A stretch of DNA of 64,000 nucleotides from Prevotella sp. E15-22. Its GTDB lineage: Bacteria > Bacteroidota > Bacteroidia > Bacteroidales > Bacteroidaceae. Shown piece after piece: positions 38,516 to 47,370 of this stretch. Position numbers and translations under genes: made by a program. The stretch's first letter is position 1; each line of letters begins with the position of its first letter. Under the pieces are notes generated by a model that worked only from the letters and a program-made list of their open reading frames with translations, ran no database searches and was not told where the DNA came from. Where the stretch lies: positions 2,790,001 through 2,854,000 of the forward strand of contig NZ_CP096247.1 of NCBI RefSeq assembly GCF_023204875.1, in the 5' to 3' direction.

Positions 38516-38818
38516 CTAGGCTTTATTCTTTCGATATTTCCAAACGAAGTAGAAACACAAACACAAGGCAACCAAAACAACGATGATTGTCAGAAGAAGA
38601 TTATCACTTACCATTCCCACAGTCTCCGTAGGATCGGGAGCAATGTCTGCCAACTGCTGTTTACCTGAAATCACATCAGATGTCACAGTAATGGTATCCA
38701 TTGTTTCAGTAGGAATTACAGAGTAAGGGACTTCAGGTTCGGGTGCAGGAACTGGAGTTTCTGAATGTGAGCGGAACAGGGAGTCATTTGGGTCAATGAT
38801 AATGTCTAATAATGTCAT
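38516..38818 (-). CDS. Small single-span membrane protein, unknown
   Basis: 100 residues. A Pro/Glu-rich N-terminal part (PVPAPEPEVPYSVIP) with acidic and Thr-rich sequence, then one transmembrane helix (about 72-91; LLLTIIVVLVALCLCFYFVW) and a short basic cytosolic tail (KYRKNKA). No signal peptide, so the topology is N-out / C-in by the positive-inside rule. The last gene of the 41016-38516 group; it overlaps the long upstream open frame of the serine hydrolase but not its likely start. I recognise no family. Confidence 0.6.
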   Translation of the reverse strand: MTLLDIIIDPNDSLFRSHSETPVPAPEPEVPYSVIPTETMDTITVTSDVISGKQQLADIAPDPTETVGMVSDNLLLTIIVVLVALCLCFYFVWKYRKNKA

Positions 38819-38839
38819 AATACAATAGTTTTATAGGGT

Positions 38840-39190
38840 TTATATGCTAATAAGTTGATAATACGCCATAAGGAGTTGCACCAATAGTCCTGTCAGGAAA
38901 CTGATGGCATTACACAGAAAACTATAGATGAATGCGCGCGACAAGATACGAATGAAAAGATAGTACCATAATGCCTCTACAGCAACCACCAGCAATTCAC
39001 CCATAACAATCGTCATCACGCTGCTATCAACATAAACGATGTAAAGATTCAAGGGAATATTTGTGAGAATGTTGATGACAACAGACGAGCCCAGCACCAG
39101 CCTACGACGTTCGCGTAAGAGCAACAGGACCACGAATTCTATCATGATCGTTGGCACGAGGGCAAGTAATAGCATCGGAAATATCATCAT
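38840..39190 (-). CDS. Integral membrane protein, unknown (about four spans)
   Basis: 116 residues, almost all hydrophobic, with short charged turns (RERRRL near residue 27). Four membrane helices fit the length. It begins 3 nt after the MFS-like gene ends, so translation is coupled, and the small single-span protein gene follows. No family recognised. The linkage suggests a common membrane function with the transporter. Confidence 0.65.
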   Translation of the reverse strand: MMIFPMLLLALVPTIMIEFVVLLLLRERRRLVLGSSVVINILTNIPLNLYIVYVDSSVMTIVMGELLVVAVEALWYYLFIRILSRAFIYSFLCNAISFLTGLLVQLLMAYYQLISI

Positions 39191-39193
39191 AGG

Positions 39194-40165
39194 CTAAATG
39201 AAAGCTAATAAATATCCTGGAATAAGTGCAGCAGCCAGCAATCCGAAGGCCAGTCCTTCGCGCTTAGGCAGCACCACATTTGCCAGATAAAGGGTGACGG
39301 GCATCGTACAGTTGACAGCGAACAAGCCAACTAGAGCTATCACCATCTCCTGACTCCTGAACACCAAGCAGACCAGCACTAAGACGATGACCAATGCAAA
39401 CATCCTGACGATGCCCAGATGATGCGCCAGCCATCCGCCAGCCATCTTTCCCAACATTGAGAGCAATCCTATCAGAAGTACCACACTGCTGGTCCTCGAC
39501 ATCTCACCACTGAACGTCTCTCCCACAAAAGAGCGCAGCATGACCACAAGCATCAGAACCAACAACGACATCCATATGAACAGCTTACTGAATCGACATT
39601 CCGCCTCCTGACTATTGATGGCAGAGATGCCCGCTTTGAGGTCCAGGTGCACGTAAGCCGTTGACAACACACAGATAGTAAGCAAAACTGTATAGAGTAA
39701 AGGCCACGAGAAGAAAACAATGCCAAGGGCCAAGCCAAAAGCTCCTGTTGAGACAAAAGCACCAAGGGCACGCATATCATTACCCGTCGTAACGGCCACT
39801 TGTTTGCCTCCCCACACATGAAACAGCGAGTTTCCCATTCCCAGTAATATAGGTATCACCATCATACCCACAGTTGACAACCTGAAACTGACGACAATCG
39901 ATGTTGCCAAGACTGCCACCGTCAGCAATAGGACAGATGCCAACAGCATCCAGTGATGGCGCTTCAAGCTGTCTGCCCACAATCCCGTCAACGGCTGTGT
40001 CAGGAAGGCCAATATATTATAGGTAAGAAAGATGCCTACAAGATGCAACGCAGAAAATGATGATGCTATCAGGTAAAGACTGCATACGCATAATCCGTCG
40101 ACCAACAAATGCAGCACGGAACATAAAAGGATGGTTGCAAGTGAGAGCGGTTTTATGCGTTTCAT
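39194..40165 (-). CDS. MFS-like transporter (short, about ten spans)
   Basis: 323 residues, a series of hydrophobic helices. Two halves show the MFS pattern: ADSLKRHHWMLL resembles the A-like loop after helix 2, and the second half has GKMAGGWLAHHLGIV in the equivalent place. It is shorter than the 400-residue MFS norm, missing perhaps two helices. Substrate unknown. It lies 5 nt after the TonB_C gene and 3 nt before the four-span protein. Confidence 0.7.
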   Translation of the reverse strand: MKRIKPLSLATILLCSVLHLLVDGLCVCSLYLIASSFSALHLVGIFLTYNILAFLTQPLTGLWADSLKRHHWMLLASVLLLTVAVLATSIVVSFRLSTVGMMVIPILLGMGNSLFHVWGGKQVAVTTGNDMRALGAFVSTGAFGLALGIVFFSWPLLYTVLLTICVLSTAYVHLDLKAGISAINSQEAECRFSKLFIWMSLLVLMLVVMLRSFVGETFSGEMSRTSSVVLLIGLLSMLGKMAGGWLAHHLGIVRMFALVIVLVLVCLVFRSQEMVIALVGLFAVNCTMPVTLYLANVVLPKREGLAFGLLAAALIPGYLLAFI

Positions 40166-40170
40166 ATTAT

Positions 40171-41016
40171 TTATTTCAAGTGGACCTTAAAGGATACGGG
40201 GATGGGGGCCACATTCCAAACACGAACAAATTCACCGTGATACTTACCCGGATTCCATTTAGGCATGGCTTTGATAACACGAACGACTTCATCGTCCATG
40301 GGCTGAAGTGCTTTGTTGTGTGCCTCGGCTTTCTGACGATACTCGGCTGTCATGCTGTCTATGATGGGAATGGCATATGAGGAAGCCAATGATCTGATTA
40401 ATTTAACGTGACTGATAGATCCGTCTCTCTCTACAACAAACCTTACTATTGCATGCCCTTCTGCACTTGTTCCTTCTGCAATAGCGGGATAACGTGTTTC
40501 ATTATATAAATAGGTCATCAGGTCACCCTGGAAAGACGGATAAGTGTCAACAACATCGTATATCTTGTTGGTATCAGCAGGCGCCTCTAGCTCCTCTGGA
40601 AGATTGTTACATTTCATCCTAATTACATGTTCTTCAGGATCTAGCGGTAATGGAGGTGCACTGAACCTGATGATTAGGGTAAAATCCATGTTGATATTTT
40701 TATTCCCTTCCTTTGCGGGAATCCATTTGGGCATTTTTCTAACGATGCGTAGTGCCTCTCTGTCTAACGAGGGTGAGACACTAGTAGCGACTTTAGGATG
40801 AACTACATTACCAAGTGTGTCGACGGTAAAAACAACGTAAACTGTTCCAGCCTCTCTTTTCTTTAAGGCTTCATCGGGGTATTTCTTTTCTTTCTCTATA
40901 AATTCCTGCAAAGCTTTATACCCTCCAGGAAAAGATGGCCTTAGCTTGACATGCTGAGCACAACAAGCTGAGCATATCAGTAGACTCATCAACATCGTTT
41001 TCATTCTTGTTTTCAT
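40171..41016 (-). CDS. Exported protein with two TonB C-terminal domains
   Basis: 281 residues. An N-terminal export signal (MLMSLLICSACCA; lipoprotein processing at one of the Cys residues is possible). First TonB_C domain about 25-115 (YPDEALKKREAGTVYVVFTV, LDREALRIVRKMPKWIPAKE), second about 155-280 (RYPAIAEGTSAEGHAIVRFV, then VIKAMPKWNPGKYHGEFVRV). There is no inner-membrane helix plus proline-rich linker as in TonB, so it cannot energise receptors in the usual way; it may bind TonB boxes or peptidoglycan. First gene of a four-gene set with a consensus promoter. Confidence 0.8.
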   Translation of the reverse strand: MKTRMKTMLMSLLICSACCAQHVKLRPSFPGGYKALQEFIEKEKKYPDEALKKREAGTVYVVFTVDTLGNVVHPKVATSVSPSLDREALRIVRKMPKWIPAKEGNKNINMDFTLIIRFSAPPLPLDPEEHVIRMKCNNLPEELEAPADTNKIYDVVDTYPSFQGDLMTYLYNETRYPAIAEGTSAEGHAIVRFVVERDGSISHVKLIRSLASSYAIPIIDSMTAEYRQKAEAHNKALQPMDDEVVRVIKAMPKWNPGKYHGEFVRVWNVAPIPVSFKVHLK

Positions 41017-41047
41017 TGTCTTTGGCTTTTAGTTGATAACCACGCTA

Positions 41048-41079
41048 CAAAGGTAATTCCTAATTTCTTTGTCTCCAAA
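41048..41079 (-). promoter_or_regulatory. Promoter of the TonB_C / MFS operon
   Basis: Minus strand TTTG at 41076-41079, 20 nt, then TACCTTTG at 41048-41055. An 11-bp direct repeat (AAACAATGAGT, twice) lies just upstream at about 41110-41135. Confidence 0.85.
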
Positions 41080-41153
41080 TTTTCAGAAAGAAAACAATTA
41101 AACAGAAACTAAACAATGAGTAAACAATGAGTAAACAAACCGCTGATTGATAA

Positions 41154-42644
41154 TTATTTCCTAGCGCTTCCATAATTCTCCATCACCCAGTTAAAGCAGG
41201 GATCTATGCCCTTCTGGTAGTCTTGGAAGGAGGTGGAAAGGGTTTTTGCCAAAGGAACATCCTGGCCCTTTGTCTCGTCTGGACGAACAAAGCATTTATG
41301 AGAGATATAACCTTTGGTCTGAGTGTTAGGCAGGCTCCAGGATATCATGTCACCATAATGGGTGGCAGCGTAAGAAGCCGGTTCGCCAATGGCGATGCCA
41401 ATATTATTGTCGATAGCCATCGTCATCAGCAGTCCTGCGCTACTAAAAGTACGCTCGCCTTGGATAAAGATGACGTTGCCCAGAAACGGTGACGCTGATC
41501 CCTGCAACTGACTATGAGCATCCGTTGCACTATACAATAGGGATTTGTCAAGACCTATGGCCTGATAGTATGCTTCTGCCATCTGAGAGGGACGTACAGA
41601 TACTCTTGGACCCACGATGGCTGACTTAAGTCTGCCTAGCAGTTCGTCACACAGTGCACTATTGCCACCAGAGTTCTCCCTTACATCCACAACAAGCGTC
41701 TTAACGTCCTGCTTCGCCATGGTCTGGAACATAGAATCAAGAAATTCTGTGAAGACGGGGATACGCTTCAGCTGTTGCTCCAATCGCGCAAGCAACTTTT
41801 CATTGCCAGCCACCTGAGGCAGATACTGCTGTCTAAGAGTGTTGCGATCGGCACACTGGTCAAACAACATATAGCACACCCCTCCGTCGAGTATCTGAAA
41901 CGAGAAAGGCATTCCACCTGCACGCAGCCTCATCTGTTGAACCTGCGACTTGTTTTCCACCCCACAGATATCCTTGTTCTGGATTTTGATGGGTTTCATT
42001 TTCAGTGTGTTGCCATCCGAAAAAGACAGCGTTATGGATGAGTCAGACTCACAGAGTCCCAGTTCCTTCCATAGATAGAAAGCATTTGAGAATTGCTTGA
42101 ACGTCTTCTTGTAGTCCACGTCGTTAGTCGTACTGAAGAAGTCCCTGAACTGGTCATAGATGAACAACATATCCTTTCCATTAATCTTCAGAACCTGTTT
42201 TCCCAACGATGATTCCATACTTTTCAGCACAGCATCCAGATACATCCCCTTATCATCAATATAGAAACGCATGGGATAGTACAGATCCGAACTAGCTGCG
42301 TTTTGCAAACCCGTATGCCCATCATGCAACTTGGCTGCAACTTGCTGCAAAGTATAGACGAAAGCCTGCTCACTCTCACACTTTCCACAACGTTTATACC
42401 CCTGCTTCAACGCCTTCTTTACATTGATGGGAGTCCCTTTTTCAAAGGCAGGATGCGTGGTCTGGAGCATATCCATGAAAAGCAGAAAATCCTTCTGATA
42501 ATCGTTGCCCTTCACGTAATCCTTACTTTCCTCTATGACCTTGTTATGATAGGTGACGACCGTTTGCGCCGTTGTTTGAAGGGCGAACAGCAGAGAGGAG
42601 CATAACACGATTCTGCGAGCGTATTCAAAAAATCTGTTTTGCAT
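41154..42644 (-). CDS. S41 family (C-terminal processing) peptidase, secreted
   Basis: 496 residues from the ATG at 42644, chosen because the promoter box at 42678-42685 covers the upstream frame. Signal peptide (IVLCSSLLFALQTTAQ). The tail-specific protease core is seen as VVDVRENSGGNSA (about 318-330) and the nucleophile Ser401 in GERTFSSAG. No PDZ domain is obvious. The probable role is cleavage of peptides in the periplasm; substrate unknown. Confidence 0.82.
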   Translation of the reverse strand: MQNRFFEYARRIVLCSSLLFALQTTAQTVVTYHNKVIEESKDYVKGNDYQKDFLLFMDMLQTTHPAFEKGTPINVKKALKQGYKRCGKCESEQAFVYTLQQVAAKLHDGHTGLQNAASSDLYYPMRFYIDDKGMYLDAVLKSMESSLGKQVLKINGKDMLFIYDQFRDFFSTTNDVDYKKTFKQFSNAFYLWKELGLCESDSSITLSFSDGNTLKMKPIKIQNKDICGVENKSQVQQMRLRAGGMPFSFQILDGGVCYMLFDQCADRNTLRQQYLPQVAGNEKLLARLEQQLKRIPVFTEFLDSMFQTMAKQDVKTLVVDVRENSGGNSALCDELLGRLKSAIVGPRVSVRPSQMAEAYYQAIGLDKSLLYSATDAHSQLQGSASPFLGNVIFIQGERTFSSAGLLMTMAIDNNIGIAIGEPASYAATHYGDMISWSLPNTQTKGYISHKCFVRPDETKGQDVPLAKTLSTSFQDYQKGIDPCFNWVMENYGSARK

Positions 42645-42677
42645 TTTTGCTAAATCATTGGTTAAAGAATTCTGTTG

Positions 42678-42685
42678 CAAATATA
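42678..42685 (-). promoter_or_regulatory. Promoter -7 element of the S41 peptidase gene
   Basis: Minus strand TATATTTG followed by CAAC, 34 nt before the ATG; -33 not evident. Confidence 0.6.
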
Positions 42686-42904
42686 CAACTAATTCTCATT
42701 CGACAGTCATCCATGACGGTTCTTTTAAGCTAAATTAACGAATAATCTTTACAATAGCACCTCTGAGATTTAAAAATTCTGAGCCAAAAATTTTTTCTGT
42801 GCGTACAGGCGAAATATGAGCACGTTCGTAAATTACTGAAAATGAGGGGCTTACGAAATTAGCTCGAAAAGTGTAAAGATTTAGAACGCAATCGAATATT
42901 CGTT

Positions 42905-43002
42905 TAGGTTGTAACGGAGCCTGAGTTACACTGCAACGGAGCCTGTTTTGCATGGTAAAACAGCATGAGTTGCATCGTAAAACAGCCTCCGTTGCAACCT
43001 AA
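42905..43002. repeat. Four degenerate 22-nt tandem units with palindromic content
   Basis: Minus strand reads, after TTGCAACGGA, four consecutive units of 22 nt that begin GGCTGTTTTACGATG, TGCTGTTTTACCATG, GGCTCCGTTGCAGTG and GGCTCCGTTACAACC. Each has a GGCT/TGCT start and a GTT/GTTTTA core. Internal inverted pairs (GTTGCA/TGCAAC, AAAACAG/CTGTTTT) allow alternative folding. The rest of the 42686-43017 gap is AT-rich with an open frame on the minus strand (42735-42953) that I do not believe codes for protein. Confidence 0.7.
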
Positions 43003-43017
43003 AATCGATAGGGGTAT

Positions 43018-43045
43018 AAAAAAGGGGCAAAAAGCCCCATTTTTT
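43018..43045 (-). terminator. Terminator after the M16 peptidase gene
   Basis: AAAAAAGGGGC / loop / GCCCCATTTTTT, a 5-bp GC stem extended by A/T pairs, with T-runs on both strands, so it can act in either direction. Confidence 0.85.
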
Positions 43046-43143
43046 CGTTCTAGTTTGCATTTTTTCAGGACCCTGTTTTTCGGCAGTATTTTTTGACATT
43101 ACCACACTGCGCCACCCCCAAACAAGCAACAAACGAAGTCGTA

Positions 43144-46023
43144 TCATTCCGTGGTCAAATAGCCCACATGCAAGTTGCCCTTCTTGAGCAACTGCTTCAG
43201 ATGATCCTTCAAAGACGACGGTGTGACCTTCTTATCGCAGGTCAGATCGTCGTTTTTCAATAAGACGCCATTGAGTTCGCGCTCGATATAGTCAGAGCAA
43301 GGTCCGTCAACACCATCCTCATAAGGCTTTCTAGCACTCTCACGATTCTTGATGTAGTTATCAACAAGTTCCTGCGTAATCAGGTTGCCCTCAGCCATTT
43401 CGTTGACGAGTTGCTTCACGTCCTGGGCAATGCGTTCACGCTGGGTGGGATTGCAAGTATAGGAAATGGCGCATCTCATGCGAGGAACAGGCAACAGGTC
43501 GTCCACCACCTGACACACCGGCGTATAGACATCACCATGTTGCACTCGGATTCTGTTCATCAGGAGTTCACTAATCACACTTTGCAGCGCATGGTTCAGC
43601 GCGCGCACATCCTGATTCAACTGGAAACCCTTCTCCCAAGTATAGTAAAGAGCTGTGACACAAAGCGGCGACGGATTACTAAACTTCTCCACAGCAGTCG
43701 TGTTGGTTGTCTTATAATGGTCAGCACTCCACACCAGGCGCTTCACTGGTTCAGGCTTCGAAGGCAGTGAGCCGATATACTTCAGAACCAAGGGCATGAT
43801 GGAGTCTTGATTCACATCACCACAAACGAGGAACAGCGTACCGTTGAAGTTAGAATAATAGTCCTTCACCAGTTCCCTGAGGCGTTCCACCGATAATCTC
43901 CCTGCCTCTTCCACCGTAGGCGGCATGAGTCGCTTGCTTGATTCAAAGGGCAGGCAATTGAGGCGATTAGCTGCCTGAACGGAAGCGACGCTACTCTGCG
44001 TGGCGACATTCTGTAAAGTGGTGATAATCTCAGATGCTGCGACGGAGTCAACCTCTGTTGTTGTCAACGAGGCATAGAACATCTTCAACGCCTGCTCGAT
44101 GTCTGTCCAATACGCCTCATCCTTCTCTGCTGAACTGCAAAACAAATCAAAGACGTCGTCAAACGGCCTAGCGAGGACAAACGCATGAGTGCTTGCCTGG
44201 TATTTATATTTTCTTCTGCAACTCAGCATCTTGCTGTATTGGAAATCTTCATCGCTAAGTGCCGAGTAACCCATAGGACGGTCCAGCTTCATCTTGACAC
44301 CATTATGATGGAGCTTCTTTTTCCAGAACACCACCTTCACGCCATTCGACAGAAGCACCTCGCTAATACTATCGTTGAGAACGGTGGTTTTCCTTATGGT
44401 GCCTGGTGTCGGATTGATGTCAACGCTATCCACATGGAGCGACTCCAGTTTCTTAGGCGCCTCCACAGTTGCTTCCGCCAGTTCCTCATCCTTCATCTGC
44501 TTCACGCGCTTCAGGATGTCCGCCACCTCCTTCTCTGTTGGGAAGGCCACGCCTTCAGGAAACGTCTCGACAATAGCCATATTCCTTCCACTAACCAGTT
44601 TTCTGAACGCATCGCTCAACTGCTCCTTTGTGATGGTGCTGCGAATGTGTTCCCTACTGGCCTCTGTGCTCTTCATATCCAGGAGCTTGGTGCCATGAAA
44701 GAAACTATTGGTTATCAAGGTTGTCCACGATGAGCGAGCCCCCACTTTGTCAACAGCTGTCGTGTCGGCAAAGTCGATAGCCGTAAAGTCATCATTATAC
44801 TTAGGGTGCTCAGCAAACTTCACCTTATCGTCGTCCGTGAACCCTTTTCTGCGAACATACTCCACGCGCTTGGCCAACTTCTCAAGCGCCTTTTTCCAGT
44901 CGTCCGGCTTCGAGCCCAACTCGAATATCATCGTCTCGATGCCTTTCACTTCGACGGGTTTTGCCATCGCCGAAGCCGCATAGACAGTATTCTTGTCTTT
45001 CATGCCATTGAGTTGATTGAGCATCAACCCACTCAGATGGTTATATACCTGCTCCGACCTCAACGCGCCAACGGTATTCTCTTTCGCAGCATCGTCAGCA
45101 GGCAGTCGCATCATCATCGCGCTGAAGTGATAGGGCGAGGTCGCGTTTGAAAAGAAGCGGATACGGGGTGACTCTTCATCATGAAGCGCAGGAGAAGGAG
45201 GAACCACGTTCTTGCCTCGCTTCAGGTTGCCAAACAGCTTCTTGATCTTCGCCACCACCTCGTCGGCATCAATGTCTCCCACCACAACCACAGCCTGGTT
45301 TTGTGGCTGATACCAACGCTTGTAGAAGTCACGAATGGTCTTGGGCGAGCAGTTCTTCACGACATCCATATCACCAATGGGCGTCCAATCAACATAACAG
45401 GGCGTATTGAGAATTTCATTGACGATACTCATTTGATAAGCCTTTGAGGTTCTGCCACGCCATTCCTCCACAATCACGTTGCGTTCACTCTCAATGGCAG
45501 CGTCATCCATCGTGGCATCGCTGGCCCAATCTCGCATCAGAAGGAGACATGAGTCAACCACCAGCTCATCATTAGGCATGGAATTGAGGAGATAGCGCAC
45601 GTTGGTATAGTCTGTAAAGGCATTGCTATCATGTCCGAACTTCAAGCCACATCTTCCCATAAAGGCGATCGCCTCCTGACCAGGGAAGTGTTTCGTACCA
45701 TTAAACACCATGTGCTCCACAAAATGGGCCACGCCGCGTTCATTATCCTTCTCGATGATGCATCCTCCCTTCACCAGAAAAGTGAAATCTACCTTTTTGT
45801 CTGACTGTGTGCATCGACGCACATAATAGGTGAGGCCATTCTTCAGAACGCCTTGCCTGACAGTGGTGTCGAGAGGTATCTCCTGCTGTTCAATGATATC
45901 CAGATGAGCCATCAGCAACGAGTCGTTGCGTTGTTTTGAGTCAGAAGGGTTATGGTCCTCCGCTTGAGCGAAAAGTGCCACGCAGCACAGCGAGGCAGCC
46001 ATCGCCAGAAAGAATCTTTTCAT
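43144..46023 (-). CDS. M16 family zinc metallopeptidase, secreted, two-domain
   Basis: 959 residues. Signal peptide (MKRFFLAMAASLCCVALFAQ). The active-site motif HFVEH is at 100-104, the normal HxxEH of M16, with the downstream Glu region (AIESERNVIVEEWRGR). The C-terminal half repeats the fold without the zinc motif, as in PqqL/pitrilysin-type enzymes. Probably digests small peptides in the periplasm. Terminator at 43018-43045. Confidence 0.93.
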   Translation of the reverse strand: MKRFFLAMAASLCCVALFAQAEDHNPSDSKQRNDSLLMAHLDIIEQQEIPLDTTVRQGVLKNGLTYYVRRCTQSDKKVDFTFLVKGGCIIEKDNERGVAHFVEHMVFNGTKHFPGQEAIAFMGRCGLKFGHDSNAFTDYTNVRYLLNSMPNDELVVDSCLLLMRDWASDATMDDAAIESERNVIVEEWRGRTSKAYQMSIVNEILNTPCYVDWTPIGDMDVVKNCSPKTIRDFYKRWYQPQNQAVVVVGDIDADEVVAKIKKLFGNLKRGKNVVPPSPALHDEESPRIRFFSNATSPYHFSAMMMRLPADDAAKENTVGALRSEQVYNHLSGLMLNQLNGMKDKNTVYAASAMAKPVEVKGIETMIFELGSKPDDWKKALEKLAKRVEYVRRKGFTDDDKVKFAEHPKYNDDFTAIDFADTTAVDKVGARSSWTTLITNSFFHGTKLLDMKSTEASREHIRSTITKEQLSDAFRKLVSGRNMAIVETFPEGVAFPTEKEVADILKRVKQMKDEELAEATVEAPKKLESLHVDSVDINPTPGTIRKTTVLNDSISEVLLSNGVKVVFWKKKLHHNGVKMKLDRPMGYSALSDEDFQYSKMLSCRRKYKYQASTHAFVLARPFDDVFDLFCSSAEKDEAYWTDIEQALKMFYASLTTTEVDSVAASEIITTLQNVATQSSVASVQAANRLNCLPFESSKRLMPPTVEEAGRLSVERLRELVKDYYSNFNGTLFLVCGDVNQDSIMPLVLKYIGSLPSKPEPVKRLVWSADHYKTTNTTAVEKFSNPSPLCVTALYYTWEKGFQLNQDVRALNHALQSVISELLMNRIRVQHGDVYTPVCQVVDDLLPVPRMRCAISYTCNPTQRERIAQDVKQLVNEMAEGNLITQELVDNYIKNRESARKPYEDGVDGPCSDYIERELNGVLLKNDDLTCDKKVTPSSLKDHLKQLLKKGNLHVGYLTTE

Positions 46024-46058
46024 GCGTTTAATGATTTACGTTTTTAGTTTCTGGGATG

Positions 46059-46089
46059 CAAAGATACGTGTTTTTATTCACAATCTCAA
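46059..46089 (-). promoter_or_regulatory. Promoter of the M16 peptidase gene
   Basis: Minus strand TTG at 46087-46089, 20 nt, then TATCTTTG at 46059-46066, 36 nt before the ATG. Confidence 0.75.
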
Positions 46090-46128
46090 GAAAAAAATGA
46101 AAAAAGAAAGGCGTTATCAAACATTTCT

Positions 46129-46161
46129 TGTATAATTATGCAGCAACAGCATTAAAATGCA
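46129..46161 (+). promoter_or_regulatory. Two putative ARG boxes upstream of argD
   Basis: TGTATAATTATGCA (46129-46142) matches the E. coli core TGAATWWWWATTCA at 12 of 14 positions and is nearly a perfect palindrome. AGCATTAAAATGCA (46148-46161) matches 11 of 14. Their centres are 19 bp apart, close to the two-turn spacing of paired ARG boxes. They lie upstream of the argD promoter. Confidence 0.55.
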
Positions 46162-46178
46162 AAAAAAACTTGGGTTTC

Positions 46179-46210
46179 TTGCATTATATCGCCCCTTTTT
46201 CGTAACTTTG
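46179..46210 (+). promoter_or_regulatory. Promoter of argD-proC-XRE-acyl-CoA synthetase
   Basis: TTG at 46179-46181, 21 nt, then TAACTTTG at 46203-46210, 32 nt before the ATG. Confidence 0.75.
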
Positions 46211-46242
46211 CAGTCGATTATATAAGAAAGATTAGCGCAAAG

Positions 46243-47370
46243 ATGAAACTATTCGATGTCTATCCCCTTTTCGACGTCAACATCGTCAAGGGCCAAGGTT
46301 GTAAGGTATGGGACGATAAAGGTCAGGAGTATCTGGACCTCTACGGCGGACACGCCGTCATTTCCATCGGACATTGTCACCCCCACTATGTGGAGAAGTT
46401 GAATGGTCAGTTGCAGACACTGGGATTCTACAGTAACTCCGTGCAGAACAAGTTGCAGGTGGAACTGGCAGAGCGACTGGGCAAGATTTCTGGTTATGAG
46501 GACTATCAGCTATTCTTGGTGAACAGCGGTGCCGAGGCCAACGAGAACGCGCTGAAGCTAGCGTCGTTTAAGACGGGCAACATTCGCGTGCTGTCGTGCG
46601 AAAAGGCTTTCCACGGACGCACGTCTCTGGCTGTCGAGGTAACCAACAACCCCAAGATTGTGGCCCCCATCAACGATAATCATCATGTGCGCTTCCTGCC
46701 CCTCAACGATATTGAGCCGTGGGTACGCGAGTTGACCCGTGGTGGCATTGCTGCCGTCATTCTGGAGTGCATCCAGGGTGTGGGCGGCATCCAGATGGCT
46801 ACACCTGAGTTTGCTCAGAAGCTGGCCTACGCCTGCAAGCGCTATGGTGCCGTGCTCATCTGCGACGAGATTCAGTGTGGCTACGGACGCAGCGGTAAGT
46901 TCTTTGCCCACCAGTGGCTGGGCATCAAGCCCGACATCATCACCGTAGCCAAGGGAATCGGCAATGGTTTTCCCATGAGTGCCGTACTCATCTCGCCTGA
47001 GTTTGAGGCTGTCTACGGACAGTTGGGCACCACTTTTGGCGGCAACCATCTGGCCTGCACAGCCGCATTGTCTGTCATCGACGTGATGGAACAGGAGAAC
47101 CTGGTGGAGAACGCTCGCGAGGTGGGCGACTACCTGATGGACAAGATTCGCAACCTGAAGAACGACAAGATTAAAGAGGTGCGTGGCCGTGGTCTGATGA
47201 TTGGCATCGAGCTCTACACCCCACAGAAACCCGTACGCCAGCGCTTGGTCTACGAGCAGCACGTCTTCACAGGCTGCTCAGGCGAGAATGTACTTCGCCT
47301 GCTGCCACCGTTGACCTTCACCAAGGAGATGGCCGACGAATTCGTTGAACGTTTACAGAAAGCATTATGA
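46243..47370 (+). CDS. argD: N-acylornithine aminotransferase
   Basis: PLP-dependent class III aminotransferase, 375 residues. Asp208 (ICDEIQCGYGRSG) and the PLP lysine Lys237 (TVAKGIGNGFP) are present, plus NSGAEANENALKLA for cofactor phosphate. Makes N-acylornithine from the semialdehyde. The class also acts on succinylornithine. Overlaps proC by 4 nt (ATGA), tying arginine and proline synthesis together. Confidence 0.95.
   Translation: MKLFDVYPLFDVNIVKGQGCKVWDDKGQEYLDLYGGHAVISIGHCHPHYVEKLNGQLQTLGFYSNSVQNKLQVELAERLGKISGYEDYQLFLVNSGAEANENALKLASFKTGNIRVLSCEKAFHGRTSLAVEVTNNPKIVAPINDNHHVRFLPLNDIEPWVRELTRGGIAAVILECIQGVGGIQMATPEFAQKLAYACKRYGAVLICDEIQCGYGRSGKFFAHQWLGIKPDIITVAKGIGNGFPMSAVLISPEFEAVYGQLGTTFGGNHLACTAALSVIDVMEQENLVENAREVGDYLMDKIRNLKNDKIKEVRGRGLMIGIELYTPQKPVRQRLVYEQHVFTGCSGENVLRLLPPLTFTKEMADEFVERLQKAL

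Noticed and set aside
42735..42953. 72-residue minus-strand open frame in the repeat gap
   Set aside because: No promoter or start context, it lies beside the repeat units, and it looks like a translated element; treated as part of the repeat region.
42926..43147. 73-residue minus-strand open frame across the terminator after the M16 gene
   Set aside because: It runs through the terminator hairpin and repeat units and has no coding signal.
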